The notes: generated by a model not told the origin, from the sequence alone. 64,000 bases of DNA from Desulfosporosinus fructosivorans (GCF_004766045.1 NZ_SPQQ01000002.1:62001-126000), one strand, 5' to 3'; counted from the stretch's first letter, positions 1-9,694 are shown. A program made the numbers and translations.

Positions 1-684
1 AAAACGGTCCCCATCATAATGGATACAAATCCCCTAATAGTTGAAGACACCACACCTTTGGAGGTGGTGTCTAGTTTAGCTATGCAACGCTCGGATGCTC
101 AGCTATATGACGGAATTATTGTTGTTAACCAACACAAGCCGCTCGGCATGGTTTCCGTGGCAAATCTAATCAAAGCAATATCCGAAAGGCAGATCCAGTT
201 TGCCCAAGGTGCTAACCCGCTTACTGGGTTGCCGGGCAACCTACGCATTGATCAGGAGATACGGCAACATTTAGAACGTGGGTTAACTTTTGGACTTATA
301 TATGTGGACCTTAACAAGTTCAAGTACTATAACGACTTATACGGTTTTCAACAAGGAGACGTTGCTATCAAAATGTTAAGCGAGGTTTTGCTAAATGAGT
401 CATTTAAATCTGCAGGAAATACCTTTGTAGGACACATCGGCGGCGACGATTTTATTATTATCTCTTCCCCCTCAGACTTGGAAACGTTAGCAGTTAACAT
501 CCTTGCCCAATTCGAACACTCCTGCAAACAGTTAGCTGGTACAGAAAACCTTAGCGTAGCCTTAGCTTGCCTAATCATTAACACGAACGACCAAAGTTGG
601 ACAACCTTACTGGTCTCAGAACGGGCTGCCCAAATCAAAAAAGAGGTTAAGGCAATGGGAGGCAACTCTTTTTTATTACGATAG
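1..684 (+). CDS. CBS-GGDEF protein, 3' part (diguanylate cyclase-like)
   Basis: The frame is open from the first base, so the gene starts upstream of the window. About the first 60 visible residues look like the end of a CBS-type domain ([16 protein letters not shown]). A GGDEF domain follows, opening with NPLTGLPGN, with a metal-binding Asp in [12 protein letters not shown] and the signature GGDDF. GG[DE][DE]F is the accepted active form, so c-di-GMP synthesis is plausible. No RxxD inhibitory site is visible just upstream of the signature. It is probably the C-terminus of an EAL-CBS-GGDEF type protein, but the N-terminal part cannot be seen. The chemoreceptor gene follows 14 bases later, so the two are probably cotranscribed. 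Confidence 0.85.
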   Translation, partial: KTVPIIMDTNPLIVEDTTPLEVVSSLAMQRSDAQLYDGIIVVNQHKPLGMVSVANLIKAISERQIQFAQGANPLTGLPGNLRIDQEIRQHLERGLTFGLIYVDLNKFKYYNDLYGFQQGDVAIKMLSEVLLNESFKSAGNTFVGHIGGDDFIIISSPSDLETLAVNILAQFEHSCKQLAGTENLSVALACLIINTNDQSWTTLLVSERAAQIKKEVKAMGGNSFLLR

Positions 685-698
685 GAGGATTAATGTTA

Positions 699-2417
699 AT
701 GAAATGGTTTTATAACTGGAAAATGTTTTATAAGATTAACGCTCTGGTCCTCGTCATGGTAGTTTTCATGCTTGGTTTAAGCTTAATGGGGTATTTCATT
801 TATAATCGATCTAAAGTCACCATGAATGACACTTATTCCAATGCTCTAATTTCTGTCAAATTAATCAACGAAGCCAATGCCAATATGCGCATGATACGTA
901 GTATAAACGTTGAACTTATCTTAGCTTCTCTTGACCCTTCTAAGAAGCAAAACCTCCTCATTCAAACTACAGTACTGAAAGGCTTAACCAACGAATCCCT
1001 TGACAGCTATACCCCCCTTGCCAAAGACCCTTTTGAAACCAGCAAACTCGCGAATGTAAGGGACGCTTTGGTGGAATACAGTAACGAATGGCAAAAGGTA
1101 GTCTCTCTAATGGATAGTGGGGACAAAGAAGGAGCGTATATCTACTTTTCTAGCAACGCGACTAAACACTTAGATACTATTCAAATCATACTTGCCGAAC
1201 TTGTAGACTTTAACACACAGAAAGCCAAAAGCACCATCATGCGTGAAAATCTTAATTCTGCGCAAACAATGAAGATTCTGCTAGGATTCCCTCTTGCCGT
1301 TGCGGTTCTGGCATTCATCATTGGGGCATTGGTGGCCCGCGCCATCGCCAAACCTCTACAAATAATGCTAACAAACGTTCAAGAGCTTGCCTCCGGAAAT
1401 CTTGGAGTGAACAAGTTAAAAACTACCTCCAAAGACGAAGTTGGACAACTTGCCCAGGCTTTTAATCTTATGACAGATAGTCTGGCGGGCTTGGTCAGAC
1501 AAGTCTCCGAATCATCAACGGACGTCGCTACCTCAGCTTACCAGCTTTTAAATATTACGGAACAGAGTTCAAATGCCTCTGGCCAAATAGCGCTATCCAT
1601 TAGCGAAGTGGCAGGGGGTACTGAAAAACAAGCTGGTGCAGTCAATGAGACCGTCTCTGCGATGGAGCAAATGAACGTTAACATTCAAAGGGTAGCCGAG
1701 GCTGGTCAGAGCGTCACAACCCTAACCTCAAAAACAACCACAACTACTGAAAATGGGCAAAGGGCACTTACTCAGGCCATTGCCCATATGGGCAACATTA
1801 GCAGAGATACTCAAGTCGTTAAAGAAACTATCACCTTACTGGCTGAGGGCTCCGAAGAAATAGCGGACATCGCTAGTATAATAGCTGGTATTACAGACCA
1901 AACAAATCTTCTAGCCTTAAACGCTGCTATTGAGTCTGCCCGTGCTGGCGAGCATGGTCGCGGCTTCTCTGTGGTGGCTGAAGAGGTTCGTAAGTTGGCT
2001 GAAAAAGCCAAAGTAGCGACTGGACAAATCACAGCTTTAGTAGTTCTAAACCAGGATAATATCAGTCGTGTTATCTCAGCTATGGATTTAGAAGAAGTTC
2101 ACGTGAACGATGGAATTAAAGTGCTAAACACTGCAGGCCTTGGTCTAAGTGATATATTACATATGGTAATTGAAGTTTCTGTACAAGTAGGTGGGATCAC
2201 CTCTTCCATCCAGCAAATGGCGAGCGGAAGCCAACAAATTGTCTCAGGGATTCAGCACATCGGTGCTGTCAGCCAAGTTACTGCTGACCAGGCAACCACC
2301 GTTTCAGCGGCCATCGAAGAATTTACCTCTTCTATCGATCAGATTAACTTGTCATGTCAGAGTCTGTCAGATTTAGCCCAAGATCTACAAATTGGGGTCA
2401 GCACGTTTAGGATTTAA
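699..2417 (+). CDS. methyl-accepting chemotaxis protein
   Basis: Transmembrane chemoreceptor that feeds CheA/CheW. The order is a short cytoplasmic start, TM1 (about residues 10-33), a helical periplasmic-type sensor of about 155 residues (4HB_MCP-like), TM2 (about 190-213), HAMP, and a long cytoplasmic signalling coiled coil. The hairpin tip is nearly canonical ([19 protein letters not shown] then [16 protein letters not shown]). AGGAGG lies at 683-688. The ATG at 699 has a 10-base spacing; the in-frame ATG at 693 has 4 bases, so 693 remains possible (adding two residues). The ligand cannot be told. Adjacency to the GGDEF gene suggests linked motility control, which is inference. Confidence 0.95.
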   Translation: MKWFYNWKMFYKINALVLVMVVFMLGLSLMGYFIYNRSKVTMNDTYSNALISVKLINEANANMRMIRSINVELILASLDPSKKQNLLIQTTVLKGLTNESLDSYTPLAKDPFETSKLANVRDALVEYSNEWQKVVSLMDSGDKEGAYIYFSSNATKHLDTIQIILAELVDFNTQKAKSTIMRENLNSAQTMKILLGFPLAVAVLAFIIGALVARAIAKPLQIMLTNVQELASGNLGVNKLKTTSKDEVGQLAQAFNLMTDSLAGLVRQVSESSTDVATSAYQLLNITEQSSNASGQIALSISEVAGGTEKQAGAVNETVSAMEQMNVNIQRVAEAGQSVTTLTSKTTTTTENGQRALTQAIAHMGNISRDTQVVKETITLLAEGSEEIADIASIIAGITDQTNLLALNAAIESARAGEHGRGFSVVAEEVRKLAEKAKVATGQITALVVLNQDNISRVISAMDLEEVHVNDGIKVLNTAGLGLSDILHMVIEVSVQVGGITSSIQQMASGSQQIVSGIQHIGAVSQVTADQATTVSAAIEEFTSSIDQINLSCQSLSDLAQDLQIGVSTFRI

Positions 2418-2456
2418 CTATAATGAAAAGCTTAATAACGCTAGGGGGAATTTACT

Positions 2457-3173
2457 GTGAGAGTTGCATTTATATCGGATATTCATGCCAACATCGTTGC
2501 TCTAAAGGCTGTGCTAAAAGATATTGAAGAACAACAAGTTGACAGAATTTATTGTGTAGGTGATTTAGTAGGATATGCCCCGTTCCCCAACGAAGTCATT
2601 GATTTAATCAGAGAAAAGAATATCCCGACAGTGATGGGTAACTACGACGATGGAATTGGTTATCAACGATTTATTTGTGGTTGTGACTATAAGAATGCTG
2701 AAGCTGAAGCTCTAGGACATGAGTCTATCGTGTGGACCAAGAATCACACCTCTGAAGAAAATAAAGAGTTTTTGAGAAGCCTTCCTAAAGAGATACGAGT
2801 AACTATAGAAGGTAGACGATTGCTTCTAGTCCATGGCAGCCCAAATAGGTTAAACGAGTATGTCACAGAAGAAATCTCTAAAGATTATGCCAGTGAACTC
2901 ATTACCCTTGCTGATACCGATATTCTTATCTGTGGTCATACCCACCTTCCCTTTAGCATGGTCTTGAAGGATAAATTGTTAATTAACGTAGGCAGTGTCG
3001 GAAAACCTAAGCATGGGGGGCCGCAAGCTATATATGCACTTTTATCTTTTCAAAGGAAGGTAACAGTTGATTTTCGAAATATATCTTATGATTATGAGGC
3101 AACAGCCTCGGCAATTGAGGCCTCTGAGTTGCCAAATGAGTTTGCTAAAATAATTAGGACGGGGAAATTCTAG
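2457..3173 (+). CDS. metallophosphoesterase (YfcE/MPP superfamily)
   Basis: 238-residue calcineurin-like phosphoesterase. All binuclear-metal motifs are present in order: SDIH (residues 7-10), GDLVG (35-39), GNYD (61-64), HGSP (126-129) and GHTH (160-163), followed by INVGSVG. This is the small cytoplasmic bacterial type acting on phosphodiesters or phosphoproteins; the substrate cannot be named. It starts with GTG behind AGGGGGAA. It begins 39 bases after the chemoreceptor stop with no terminator between, so it may share that transcript. Confidence 0.9.
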   Translation: MRVAFISDIHANIVALKAVLKDIEEQQVDRIYCVGDLVGYAPFPNEVIDLIREKNIPTVMGNYDDGIGYQRFICGCDYKNAEAEALGHESIVWTKNHTSEENKEFLRSLPKEIRVTIEGRRLLLVHGSPNRLNEYVTEEISKDYASELITLADTDILICGHTHLPFSMVLKDKLLINVGSVGKPKHGGPQAIYALLSFQRKVTVDFRNISYDYEATASAIEASELPNEFAKIIRTGKF

Positions 3174-3304
3174 ATCTTAGACTAGAAGGTAATCTCAACT
3201 TTAACTTAAACTTAACTTGACGATAATTTCCCGTTAACAATTAGACTATATAATGAACTAAACGGGTAGATAACCTGAGAATTTAAAAATAATGAGGTGT
3301 TAAA

Positions 3305-4075
3305 ATGGAACTACTGGTAGATTTGCATACCCATACTATTGCCAGCGGACATGCTTACAGCACTATTACCGAAAATGTACATGCAGCTTCACGTAGAGGA
3401 ATAAAATTATTGGGAATGACAGATCACGGTCCAAGTATGCCAGGTTCTCCTCACCTTTTTCATTTTGAAAACTTGTCAATTATTCCGGATGAACTCTCCG
3501 GGGTTAAAGTACTACCTGGCGTTGAGGCCAATATCACGAACCACGAAGGCGATTTAGATATGCCGTTAAAGTATTTAACGTATCTAAAACTTATCCTCGT
3601 CGGTCTACATCCTATCTGCTATCCAGGTGGGACATGTGAACAAAACACGCAAGCTTATATTAAAGCGATGGAAAATCCCTATACCGATATGATGGTACAT
3701 CCTGGTCGACCGGATTTTGAGATGGATCTAGAAAAAATAGCACACACTTCTGCCCGTTTGAATATTCCTGTTGAAGTTAATAATAGTTCACTTTCGACGA
3801 TTAGAGATAAGGATGAAGCACGAGATAATTGCCGATCTATTGCTCGTTACATGGTGAAGTATAATAGTCCCGTTATATTGGGGAGTGATGCTCATTTTTG
3901 GGACCGAGTCGGTGAGTTCAGCGACGCCCTCGATTTGGTCTATGAGGCTGGGATTTCGGAGCATCAGATTCTTAACACATCACCTGATCGTGTACTTGAT
4001 TATTTGGCAACACGCCGCAGAAATCGCCCCGACATAAGCAGACTATTGCACCCATATAGGTTAAATATCGCTTGA
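3305..4075 (+). CDS. PHP-domain phosphoesterase (YcdX-like)
   Basis: 256 residues of the PHP metal-dependent hydrolase fold. It opens with DLHTHTIASGHAYST (metal His at 8 and 10, further His at 16), then GMTDHGP, an EANI segment around residue 75, VHPGRPDFEMD and GSDAHFWDRVG, which supply the remaining His/Asp/Glu ligands of a trinuclear zinc site. Length and motifs fit the stand-alone YcdX-type phosphatases rather than histidinol phosphatase or polymerase PHP domains. The start ATG has GAGGTG six bases upstream. A -10-like TATAAT lies near 3250, but I see no convincing -35. Confidence 0.88.
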   Translation: MELLVDLHTHTIASGHAYSTITENVHAASRRGIKLLGMTDHGPSMPGSPHLFHFENLSIIPDELSGVKVLPGVEANITNHEGDLDMPLKYLTYLKLILVGLHPICYPGGTCEQNTQAYIKAMENPYTDMMVHPGRPDFEMDLEKIAHTSARLNIPVEVNNSSLSTIRDKDEARDNCRSIARYMVKYNSPVILGSDAHFWDRVGEFSDALDLVYEAGISEHQILNTSPDRVLDYLATRRRNRPDISRLLHPYRLNIA

Positions 4076-4133
4076 TGCCAGACTCAAAATAGGCATACGA
4101 TCTATGTCCATGATAAAGGGTGGGTGATTCTAG

Positions 4134-4319
4134 TTGTTTTCTTCCCTTAGTGTCATTTCAGGTAATCTGGCTGTATCACTTTTAGTAGCCACTATAATTT
4201 ATTCTTTCACAAATTATAGCTTTGGAGTTGACAGAGGTAAGGTCCTTTTGGGTGGCGGATTTGTCGCACTGATTCTTCTAGCGGTATCCTACTTACTAAA
4301 TAACAACCCGTTAATTTAG
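4134..4319 (+). CDS. small hypothetical membrane protein
   Basis: 61 residues with two hydrophobic segments (about residues 9-26 and 39-55) separated by a short polar loop containing VDRGK. The start is TTG behind a purine-rich GGGTGGGTGA stretch, so the start is uncertain. I do not recognise a family. A good plus-strand terminator 55 bases after the stop supports a transcribed gene here. Confidence 0.5.
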   Translation: MFSSLSVISGNLAVSLLVATIIYSFTNYSFGVDRGKVLLGGGFVALILLAVSYLLNNNPLI

Positions 4320-4373
4320 CGGTTCAGATAAACTACATTTTCCTTCTTTTTTCTTCTCTTTCCTTCTTCTCGC

Positions 4374-4398
4374 CCCTCGTTAACGAGGGTTTTTTTTT
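4374..4398 (+). terminator. intrinsic terminator
   Basis: The 16-base perfect inverted repeat CCCTCGTTAACGAGGG (4374-4389) is followed by nine T residues. It closes the small membrane-protein transcription unit. Confidence 0.85.
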
Positions 4399-4436
4399 AA
4401 TTATTTTAAGGTGTCTTTGAAAGCAAACACACTTAA

Positions 4437-4462
4437 ACCCGCCGTTTTTGTATGGCGGGTTC
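4437..4462. terminator. weak hairpin between convergent genes
   Basis: AACCCGCC and GGCGGGTT flank a 10-base loop. It lies downstream of the minus-strand arsC stop and could serve as its terminator, although the U-tract is poor on both strands. Confidence 0.4.
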
Positions 4463-4520
4463 TTGAAACAGTTTTACCATGCTGTTGGTATTTTTCCGTA
4501 GACTGAGAGGTGGCAGCAAC

Positions 4521-4955
4521 CTATTCCATGAACTCATAAATAAACTGCTGAACCATCTGTTTTATTTTATCACGCAGTTCCCTTACCATTTCCATTTTTT
4601 CTTCCTCAGTTCCTATGAAATCTTCTGGGTTTTCCAAATCCCAATGGATTCTAGTTGGATTTCCTGGAAATATCGGACAATCTGATTCCTTCGCCTTATT
4701 ACAAACGGTAATTACATAGCCGAAGAACTTCTTCTCGTTATACAGATTAAAAACACTTTGAGTTCTTTTGCCAGTTAGGTCTACCCCTTCTTCCTTCATA
4801 GCTCGAACAACAAGAGGATTGATTTCAGTAGCCTCAAAGCCAGCACTTTCTGCTTCAAATTTTTCCCCACCAAACAGTCTTAAAAACTCTTCTGCCATTT
4901 GACTCCTTGCCGAATTATGAATACAAATAAATAGTACTTTTACTTTACTTTTCAT
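4521..4955 (-). CDS. arsC: ArsC-like low-molecular-weight phosphatase/arsenate reductase
   Basis: 144-residue LMW-PTPase-fold protein with the P-loop CIHNSARS (C11-X5-R17). A second cysteine pair, C85 and C93, sits in VCNKAKESDCP, and the catalytic-acid Asp is in HWDLENPEDF (D106). Three cysteines in this order are the hallmark of thioredoxin-coupled ArsC, which reduces arsenate to arsenite. The second pair is spaced C-X7-C, one residue longer than I recall for the Staphylococcus/Bacillus enzymes. No arsR, arsB or acr3 lies next to it, so a protein-tyrosine phosphatase role is not excluded. AAAGGGG precedes the ATG. Confidence 0.82.
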   Translation of the reverse strand: MKSKVKVLFICIHNSARSQMAEEFLRLFGGEKFEAESAGFEATEINPLVVRAMKEEGVDLTGKRTQSVFNLYNEKKFFGYVITVCNKAKESDCPIFPGNPTRIHWDLENPEDFIGTEEEKMEMVRELRDKIKQMVQQFIYEFME

Positions 4956-5284
4956 ACGCTTAATTGCCCCTTTAACGTCTAATTTAGTTATATCTCAATG
5001 AGTGAAGCTTTTTTGGGGTTCTTTAACTAATTATATCCTTCTATCATTATGGCAGTATTAACCCAACTTTAAGATTAGGTTAATTATATTAGTATCCTTA
5101 TCTCCCCTAAAGTCACAGATAGGATCATACGCACTTACACCGTAAGCAAGAAACACAGAGAAATTGCACGTAAGGATTAGATTTTTTATCTTCAAGGTTA
5201 GCGTGCTATCTTTACATACTCAATTTATAGTGCTATGATATTCAAATATTTTTATACAATAATGAATGAAAGGTAACTATAAAC
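4956..5284. other. intergenic region between divergent genes
   Basis: Contains the upstream regions of arsC (minus) and the L-2-hydroxyglutarate oxidase-like gene (plus). The only structure I see is an inverted repeat, ATTAACC (5057-5063) and GGTTAAT (5078-5084) with a 14-base spacer, which could be a regulator site. No ORF or RNA was recognised. Confidence 0.4.
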
Positions 5285-6409
5285 GTGGAAAAAGTTGATG
5301 TACTTATTATCGGAGCCGGAGTTGTCGGCTTAGCCGTTGCCGCAGAACTATCTAAACATTTTAAGAATCTCTCTTTACTCTTACTTGAACGGCATGGTAA
5401 GTTTGGACAAGAAACCTCCAGCCGCAACAGTGAAGTAATTCATTCAGGTATTTATTATCCAACAGGAAGCCTCAAAGCAAAATTGTGTGTTGAGGGTAAC
5501 CAACTTCTTTATGAATTTTGCCGGGAATGGGATATTCCACATAAACGCCTAGGAAAATTAATAATTGCTCGTAATCATAATGAAATTCAGTCATTAGAAT
5601 CGATTTTGGCTCAGGGGCGAATGAACGGGGTTAACGATCTTGAACTACTTGATAGAGATCAGATCACAAAATTAGAACCAAATATCAGCGCTGTCGCCGC
5701 AATATTATCTCCCTCTACCGGGATCATTGATTCACACAAATTGATGCTACGACTTGAATGGTTAGCACTCGAACATAGTGCAATGATAGCCTATAATCAT
5801 GAAGTAATTGGAGTGGATTCAAAAGGAAATGGGTATGATGTAGCCTACAGTAATCCAACAGGCCAACTGGAATCGATTCATTGTCGCTGGTTAATTAACT
5901 GTGCAGGATTAAGCTCCGATCAAATCTTTTCTTTCTTGGGGATTAACCTTGACGAGATTGGGTACCGCATCTACCCATGTAAGGGCGAATATTTTAGTGT
6001 CTCAAATACTAAATCAGCTCTAGTATCACGATTAATCTATCCTCCTCCCTTAAAGGAATTGAAGGGCCTTGGAATTCATGCTACCAAAACACTCGATGGC
6101 CGATTGAGGTTTGGCCCAAATGCTATCTATGTAGAAAAGTTAGAGTATGATGTGAATGCAGATCATGCCCAAGAGTTTTACAATGCCGCCAAAACATACA
6201 TGCCCTTTCTTAAATGTACAGATTTTGTTCCAGATATGGCTGGTATAAGGCCAAAAATTCAGGCCCCCGGTGATCCGTTACGTGATTTTATTGTGTGTCA
6301 TGAAGTTGAACGTGGATTTAAGGGCTTAATAAATCTAATCGGCATTGAATCACCTGGCTTAACCTCGTCTCTAGCTTTAGCAGAGCTAGTAAGGAGTTTT
6401 ATTCATTGA
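5285..6409 (+). CDS. lhgO: FAD-dependent oxidoreductase, L-2-hydroxyglutarate oxidase-like
   Basis: 374-residue flavoprotein of the DAO/glycine-oxidase fold. The FAD Rossmann motif GAGVVGLAVAAEL is at residues 10-22. ETSSRNSEVIHSGIYYP is the conserved L-2-hydroxyglutarate dehydrogenase signature after the ADP-binding unit, and a late GIRPKIQ plus IGIESPGLTSS closes the FAD site. Family members oxidise L-2-hydroxyglutarate to 2-oxoglutarate with quinone or oxygen as acceptor. The GTG start has a moderate AAAGG site. Monocistronic: a strong terminator follows directly. Subfamily assignment is from motif resemblance; related L-alpha-hydroxyacid or amine oxidases are possible. Confidence 0.82.
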   Translation: MEKVDVLIIGAGVVGLAVAAELSKHFKNLSLLLLERHGKFGQETSSRNSEVIHSGIYYPTGSLKAKLCVEGNQLLYEFCREWDIPHKRLGKLIIARNHNEIQSLESILAQGRMNGVNDLELLDRDQITKLEPNISAVAAILSPSTGIIDSHKLMLRLEWLALEHSAMIAYNHEVIGVDSKGNGYDVAYSNPTGQLESIHCRWLINCAGLSSDQIFSFLGINLDEIGYRIYPCKGEYFSVSNTKSALVSRLIYPPPLKELKGLGIHATKTLDGRLRFGPNAIYVEKLEYDVNADHAQEFYNAAKTYMPFLKCTDFVPDMAGIRPKIQAPGDPLRDFIVCHEVERGFKGLINLIGIESPGLTSSLALAELVRSFIH

Positions 6410-6435
6410 GCCTTCTATCAAGATTCCGCGCACTC

Positions 6436-6474
6436 AAGAAGCCTCTTCCTTTTTAGAAGAGGCTTCTTTTTCTC
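6436..6474 (+). terminator. intrinsic terminator
   Basis: Perfect 13-bp stem AAGAAGCCTCTTC / GAAGAGGCTTCTT (6436-6448, 6456-6468) followed by a T-rich tract, just after the preceding flavoprotein stop. Confidence 0.85.
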
Positions 6475-6510
6475 TTTGAAACACAGGGACAGATAAAGAG
6501 TTTCAAGTGA

Positions 6511-8034
6511 TTACTTTAATGGCTCTGGCTTAAAACTCGACGACAAGCGGCAGGGTATGATAAGCGGAGCACTTATCCCAACAAGCTTATCATTCACAAA
6601 GTTAAATTGTTGACGAAAGATTTCCGTGTCTTTATTCCAGGGATTTGAATTACCCCCAAATACAAAGTTTCCCAGACTATAGACTATACATTTGCCTTGA
6701 TATATTTCGTATGGCTGAATAACATGGGGATGATGACCGAGGACCAAATCTGCACCTTGGTCAACTGCATAGCGCCCAAGTTCACGCTGTCCTTGGGTTG
6801 AATTATTTTTATTTTCCGTGCCCCAATGGAAACTTACTACTATTAATGAGGTTCTTTCTTTTAAAGCCTGGATGTTAAGCCTTAACTCTGACATAAGGTT
6901 TTCTAAGTTAACCCCTTCTTCCAATGGTCCTAAAGTGTTAACCCCAATTAATCCGACCTTCACCCCATTTTTTTCATAGATCATAATTTTATCATCACCA
7001 AAACTGGCTATTCCCGCATGGTCTAACGTTGATACAGTGTCTGTAAATCCTTTGTTAAGATAATCCAGACAATGGTTGTTGGCTAAGTTTACCGCCTCAA
7101 TACTCCCATCCTTCAAGATCTCAGTATAGTACGGATTTCCCTTAAAGAAAAAGGCCTGGCTACCTTGCAGCCGTTTATCCGGTTTTTCTGTTGCCTCAGT
7201 TAAAGTTCCTTCTAAATTCGCAACGGTTAGATCGTCTTCACTGAGTATTTTCTTTACCCCCGCGAAGAAATACCCTGCGCCGTTCAATTTGTAATAATGA
7301 TCAAAACTACCTTTATATAAATAGCGTTCATCTTGGCCCAATGTAACATCTCCAATGGCACTAATGCTAATACTAGTTTTTTCATTTTGACGCATTACAA
7401 ATGACGTTGTTTCCTGGGCAAAATCAGCGGGTGTATAAGAATCCTTATCATCAAAGTGCCACCACTCGGTCGCCAATGCCTTAAATCCGTGCTTGACCAT
7501 GACTTTTTTTAAGTACTTTGCATTTTCATTCGTCCGAGCTGCTGCATCTGTAAAATTGTCAAAGCTCGTCGGCATGGCAAGTTCAGTTCCCTGAATGTCC
7601 ACCAGCGTCAAATCAACAGCCGACCCTCGCGAGTGGTTAGAATACCCTTTATGAGGATTCGCTACATACCGTGTATCAGGTACGAGATCCCACATGGCGT
7701 ACTGAGCTTCAGGACTCCTATAGGCATCCCAAATTTTCAGACGGTATCCTTTTTCTTCTACTTCGTCAGCTACCTTTTTAAGTTTCTCGGCTGTCCCTCT
7801 GCGAAGAAATGCTTTTGAACTATCATATAGTTTGGTATGTGTAAAATTATCAGTGGTTGCATACTTTATGTCCAGATCCACGGAGGGGATAATTTGCTGG
7901 ATATCGACAAAATCAGTTTTCTTTTTAGTATCTAAGATGTCTTGATGAAGGGGGGAATCCGCTGCTCGAACTTGGGCTGTAAATCCAAAAACGAAGGTGA
8001 AGGATATGAGGATAGCTAGAAATCGTTTGAACAT
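6511..8034 (-). CDS. VanX-like D-Ala-D-Ala dipeptidase fused to CapA-type metallophosphatase
   Basis: About 507 residues. A signal peptide (hydrophobic core LAILISFTFVFGF, cleavage near VRA-AD) is followed by a peptidase M15D domain (residues about 40-215). It carries WDAYRSPEAQ, the zinc motif SNHSRGSAVD (His about 134, Asp about 141) and EWWHFD (Glu about 190, His about 193). The rest is a PGA_cap/CapA domain: GDVTLG, ANLEGTL, NLANNHCLDY, SFHWGTE, GHHPHVIQP and SLGNFVFGG. Both halves keep their metal residues, so an exported wall-active bifunctional protein is likely. The ATG at 8034 has GGAAGGTGG eight bases upstream; the in-frame GTG at 8046 lies inside that site and is less likely. Confidence 0.88.
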   Translation of the reverse strand: MFKRFLAILISFTFVFGFTAQVRAADSPLHQDILDTKKKTDFVDIQQIIPSVDLDIKYATTDNFTHTKLYDSSKAFLRRGTAEKLKKVADEVEEKGYRLKIWDAYRSPEAQYAMWDLVPDTRYVANPHKGYSNHSRGSAVDLTLVDIQGTELAMPTSFDNFTDAAARTNENAKYLKKVMVKHGFKALATEWWHFDDKDSYTPADFAQETTSFVMRQNEKTSISISAIGDVTLGQDERYLYKGSFDHYYKLNGAGYFFAGVKKILSEDDLTVANLEGTLTEATEKPDKRLQGSQAFFFKGNPYYTEILKDGSIEAVNLANNHCLDYLNKGFTDTVSTLDHAGIASFGDDKIMIYEKNGVKVGLIGVNTLGPLEEGVNLENLMSELRLNIQALKERTSLIVVSFHWGTENKNNSTQGQRELGRYAVDQGADLVLGHHPHVIQPYEIYQGKCIVYSLGNFVFGGNSNPWNKDTEIFRQQFNFVNDKLVGISAPLIIPCRLSSSFKPEPLK

Positions 8035-8401
8035 GAAAAAGACCACCTTCCATGACGTTAAAAATTACATCATAGTTTAAATTCCCCTAGAGGTTGCCTT
8101 CTTATCTCAATTTCCAGCTGGTAATATAAAGGCCTTCTACCTGTTTTAGGTAGAAGGCCTTTATATTTCGATGGAGCTTGTCTGAAAAATATAAGTAAAA
8201 TTCAAACAGAAGATGAGTTCCTCTTAAAAAGAAACACTATTTACACAGTGGAAAAGATTATATATTATACCGATTCAAATGTAATTGTACTATGTAAAGT
8301 TCAGTAAATTTAGCTTAATTTTTCGGTTTAGCTAAAGGTATTGGCAAAACTATGACGAATAAACTCAAAATATCTCTATTTTAAAAGATAAGGAGTTTAT
8401 A
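8035..8401. other. divergent intergenic region with long perfect hairpin
   Basis: Carries the control regions of the VanX-CapA gene (minus) and the DUF401 gene (plus), plus the hairpin listed separately. No ORF was recognised. The plus-strand side is AT-rich. Confidence 0.5.
8123..8167. repeat. 20-bp perfect inverted repeat
   Basis: AATATAAAGGCCTTCTACCT (8123-8142) and its exact complement (8148-8167) are separated by five bases. It looks like an intrinsic terminator, but no gene ends here: it lies about 90 bases upstream of a minus-strand start and 235 bases upstream of a plus-strand start. Confidence 0.8.
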
Positions 8402-9640
8402 ATGGAAACTGCAAAATTACTGATTGTATTTGTGCTTATGATGGTACTACTATGGCGAAAGATTCCATTGGTCTATGTGGTAATTGGGGCTTCGATTATT
8501 TTGGCATTTTTGTTCGGGACCGATATAATCGGCTTTTTGAACATGGTTTGGTCTGCCACAAAAGATCCTTCCACCATAGAAATTGAAGTCATTTTAGCTT
8601 TGATTATGATTCTTGAGCTAATATTAAGGCAGCAAGGATATTTAGAGCGTATGCTCAACTCACTAACTAAGCTAATAAAGGACCGTAGAATCGTAATGGC
8701 AATCATACCCGCTTTTATCGGACTTATGCCTAGTGCCGGAGGGGCACTTTTCTCTGCTCCCTTGGTCGAACAAGCGGTGGGTAAAAGCGTTTCGCCTGCA
8801 AACAAAACCTTCATCAACTTCTATTACCGTCACATCTGGGAATTCTTTTTGCCCCTTTATACAGGAGTACTCCTAGTCTCAAACATTACAGGTATACCAC
8901 TGACTCGCGTACTTCTGGGACTTATGCCTTTTGGTATCTTAGTAATTTTCCTCGGACTTCCCTTTCTCTTCAGGATCAAGGTTGATGAGGAATTAGCAAT
9001 AGTTTCTCCAACACTCGAAGCAATAACTTCTAAAAATGGAGTTAAGGAAACTAGGCGAAACCTGATCAAAGACGTTTTCTTTAGTACCCTACCTGTGATT
9101 GCACTAGTTAGTCTTGTTATGGCCAAAGTACCTATTACTTTGGCCATAACAATAGTTATCGCTGTACTCAGCATAAGACACAAATATAATTTAGTATCAT
9201 TTCTTAAATTGGCACATAAAGCTATAGTTATTAGAACACTAATTATGATCTGGGGAATTATGTTGTTTAAACAGGTAATGGAAACAGTCGGTTCTTTTGA
9301 AGAATTACCTGCTTTATTAGGAAACCTTCCCGTGCCAGAATTTCTAATATTTGCTTTGATTGCCTTCCTTCTCGCTTTCCTGACTGGGCAAACGGGTTCT
9401 TACATCGGCATTGCTTTTCCAATTGTTATGGCGGCTACCGGGGGCAATGTCAGTGTACCACTGGTGGTATTGGTTTTTATGGCGGGGTCTGCTGGAACAA
9501 TGCTAAGTCCTATGCACCTCTGTCTGTCCCTTACTATTGAGTATTTCAAGTGTGATCTAAATAAAGTATTGGGAATGTTAGTCATTCCAGAGAGCATTCT
9601 GGTCGGAACAGCCATCGTGTCCTATCTAATTCTTTCTTGA
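8402..9640 (+). CDS. DUF401 family integral membrane protein
   Basis: 412 residues with about ten hydrophobic segments across the whole length. Conserved features are IPAFIGLMPSAGGALFSAP (around residue 100), YRHIWEFFLPLYTG, and near the end TGQTGSYIGIAFPIV with LSPMHLCLSLTIEYF. Two re-entrant-looking Gly/Ser/Pro motifs in matching halves resemble ion-transporter-superfamily carriers. I recognise it as DUF401 (archaeal and Clostridia members); the substrate is unknown. ATG with AAGGAG six bases upstream. Monocistronic with its own terminator. Confidence 0.85.
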   Translation: METAKLLIVFVLMMVLLWRKIPLVYVVIGASIILAFLFGTDIIGFLNMVWSATKDPSTIEIEVILALIMILELILRQQGYLERMLNSLTKLIKDRRIVMAIIPAFIGLMPSAGGALFSAPLVEQAVGKSVSPANKTFINFYYRHIWEFFLPLYTGVLLVSNITGIPLTRVLLGLMPFGILVIFLGLPFLFRIKVDEELAIVSPTLEAITSKNGVKETRRNLIKDVFFSTLPVIALVSLVMAKVPITLAITIVIAVLSIRHKYNLVSFLKLAHKAIVIRTLIMIWGIMLFKQVMETVGSFEELPALLGNLPVPEFLIFALIAFLLAFLTGQTGSYIGIAFPIVMAATGGNVSVPLVVLVFMAGSAGTMLSPMHLCLSLTIEYFKCDLNKVLGMLVIPESILVGTAIVSYLILS

Positions 9641-9694
9641 TGCTCCCTTGCCTTAATCCGCAAGACCAAGCGGGCATTTGGGCCGTGATAGGTT

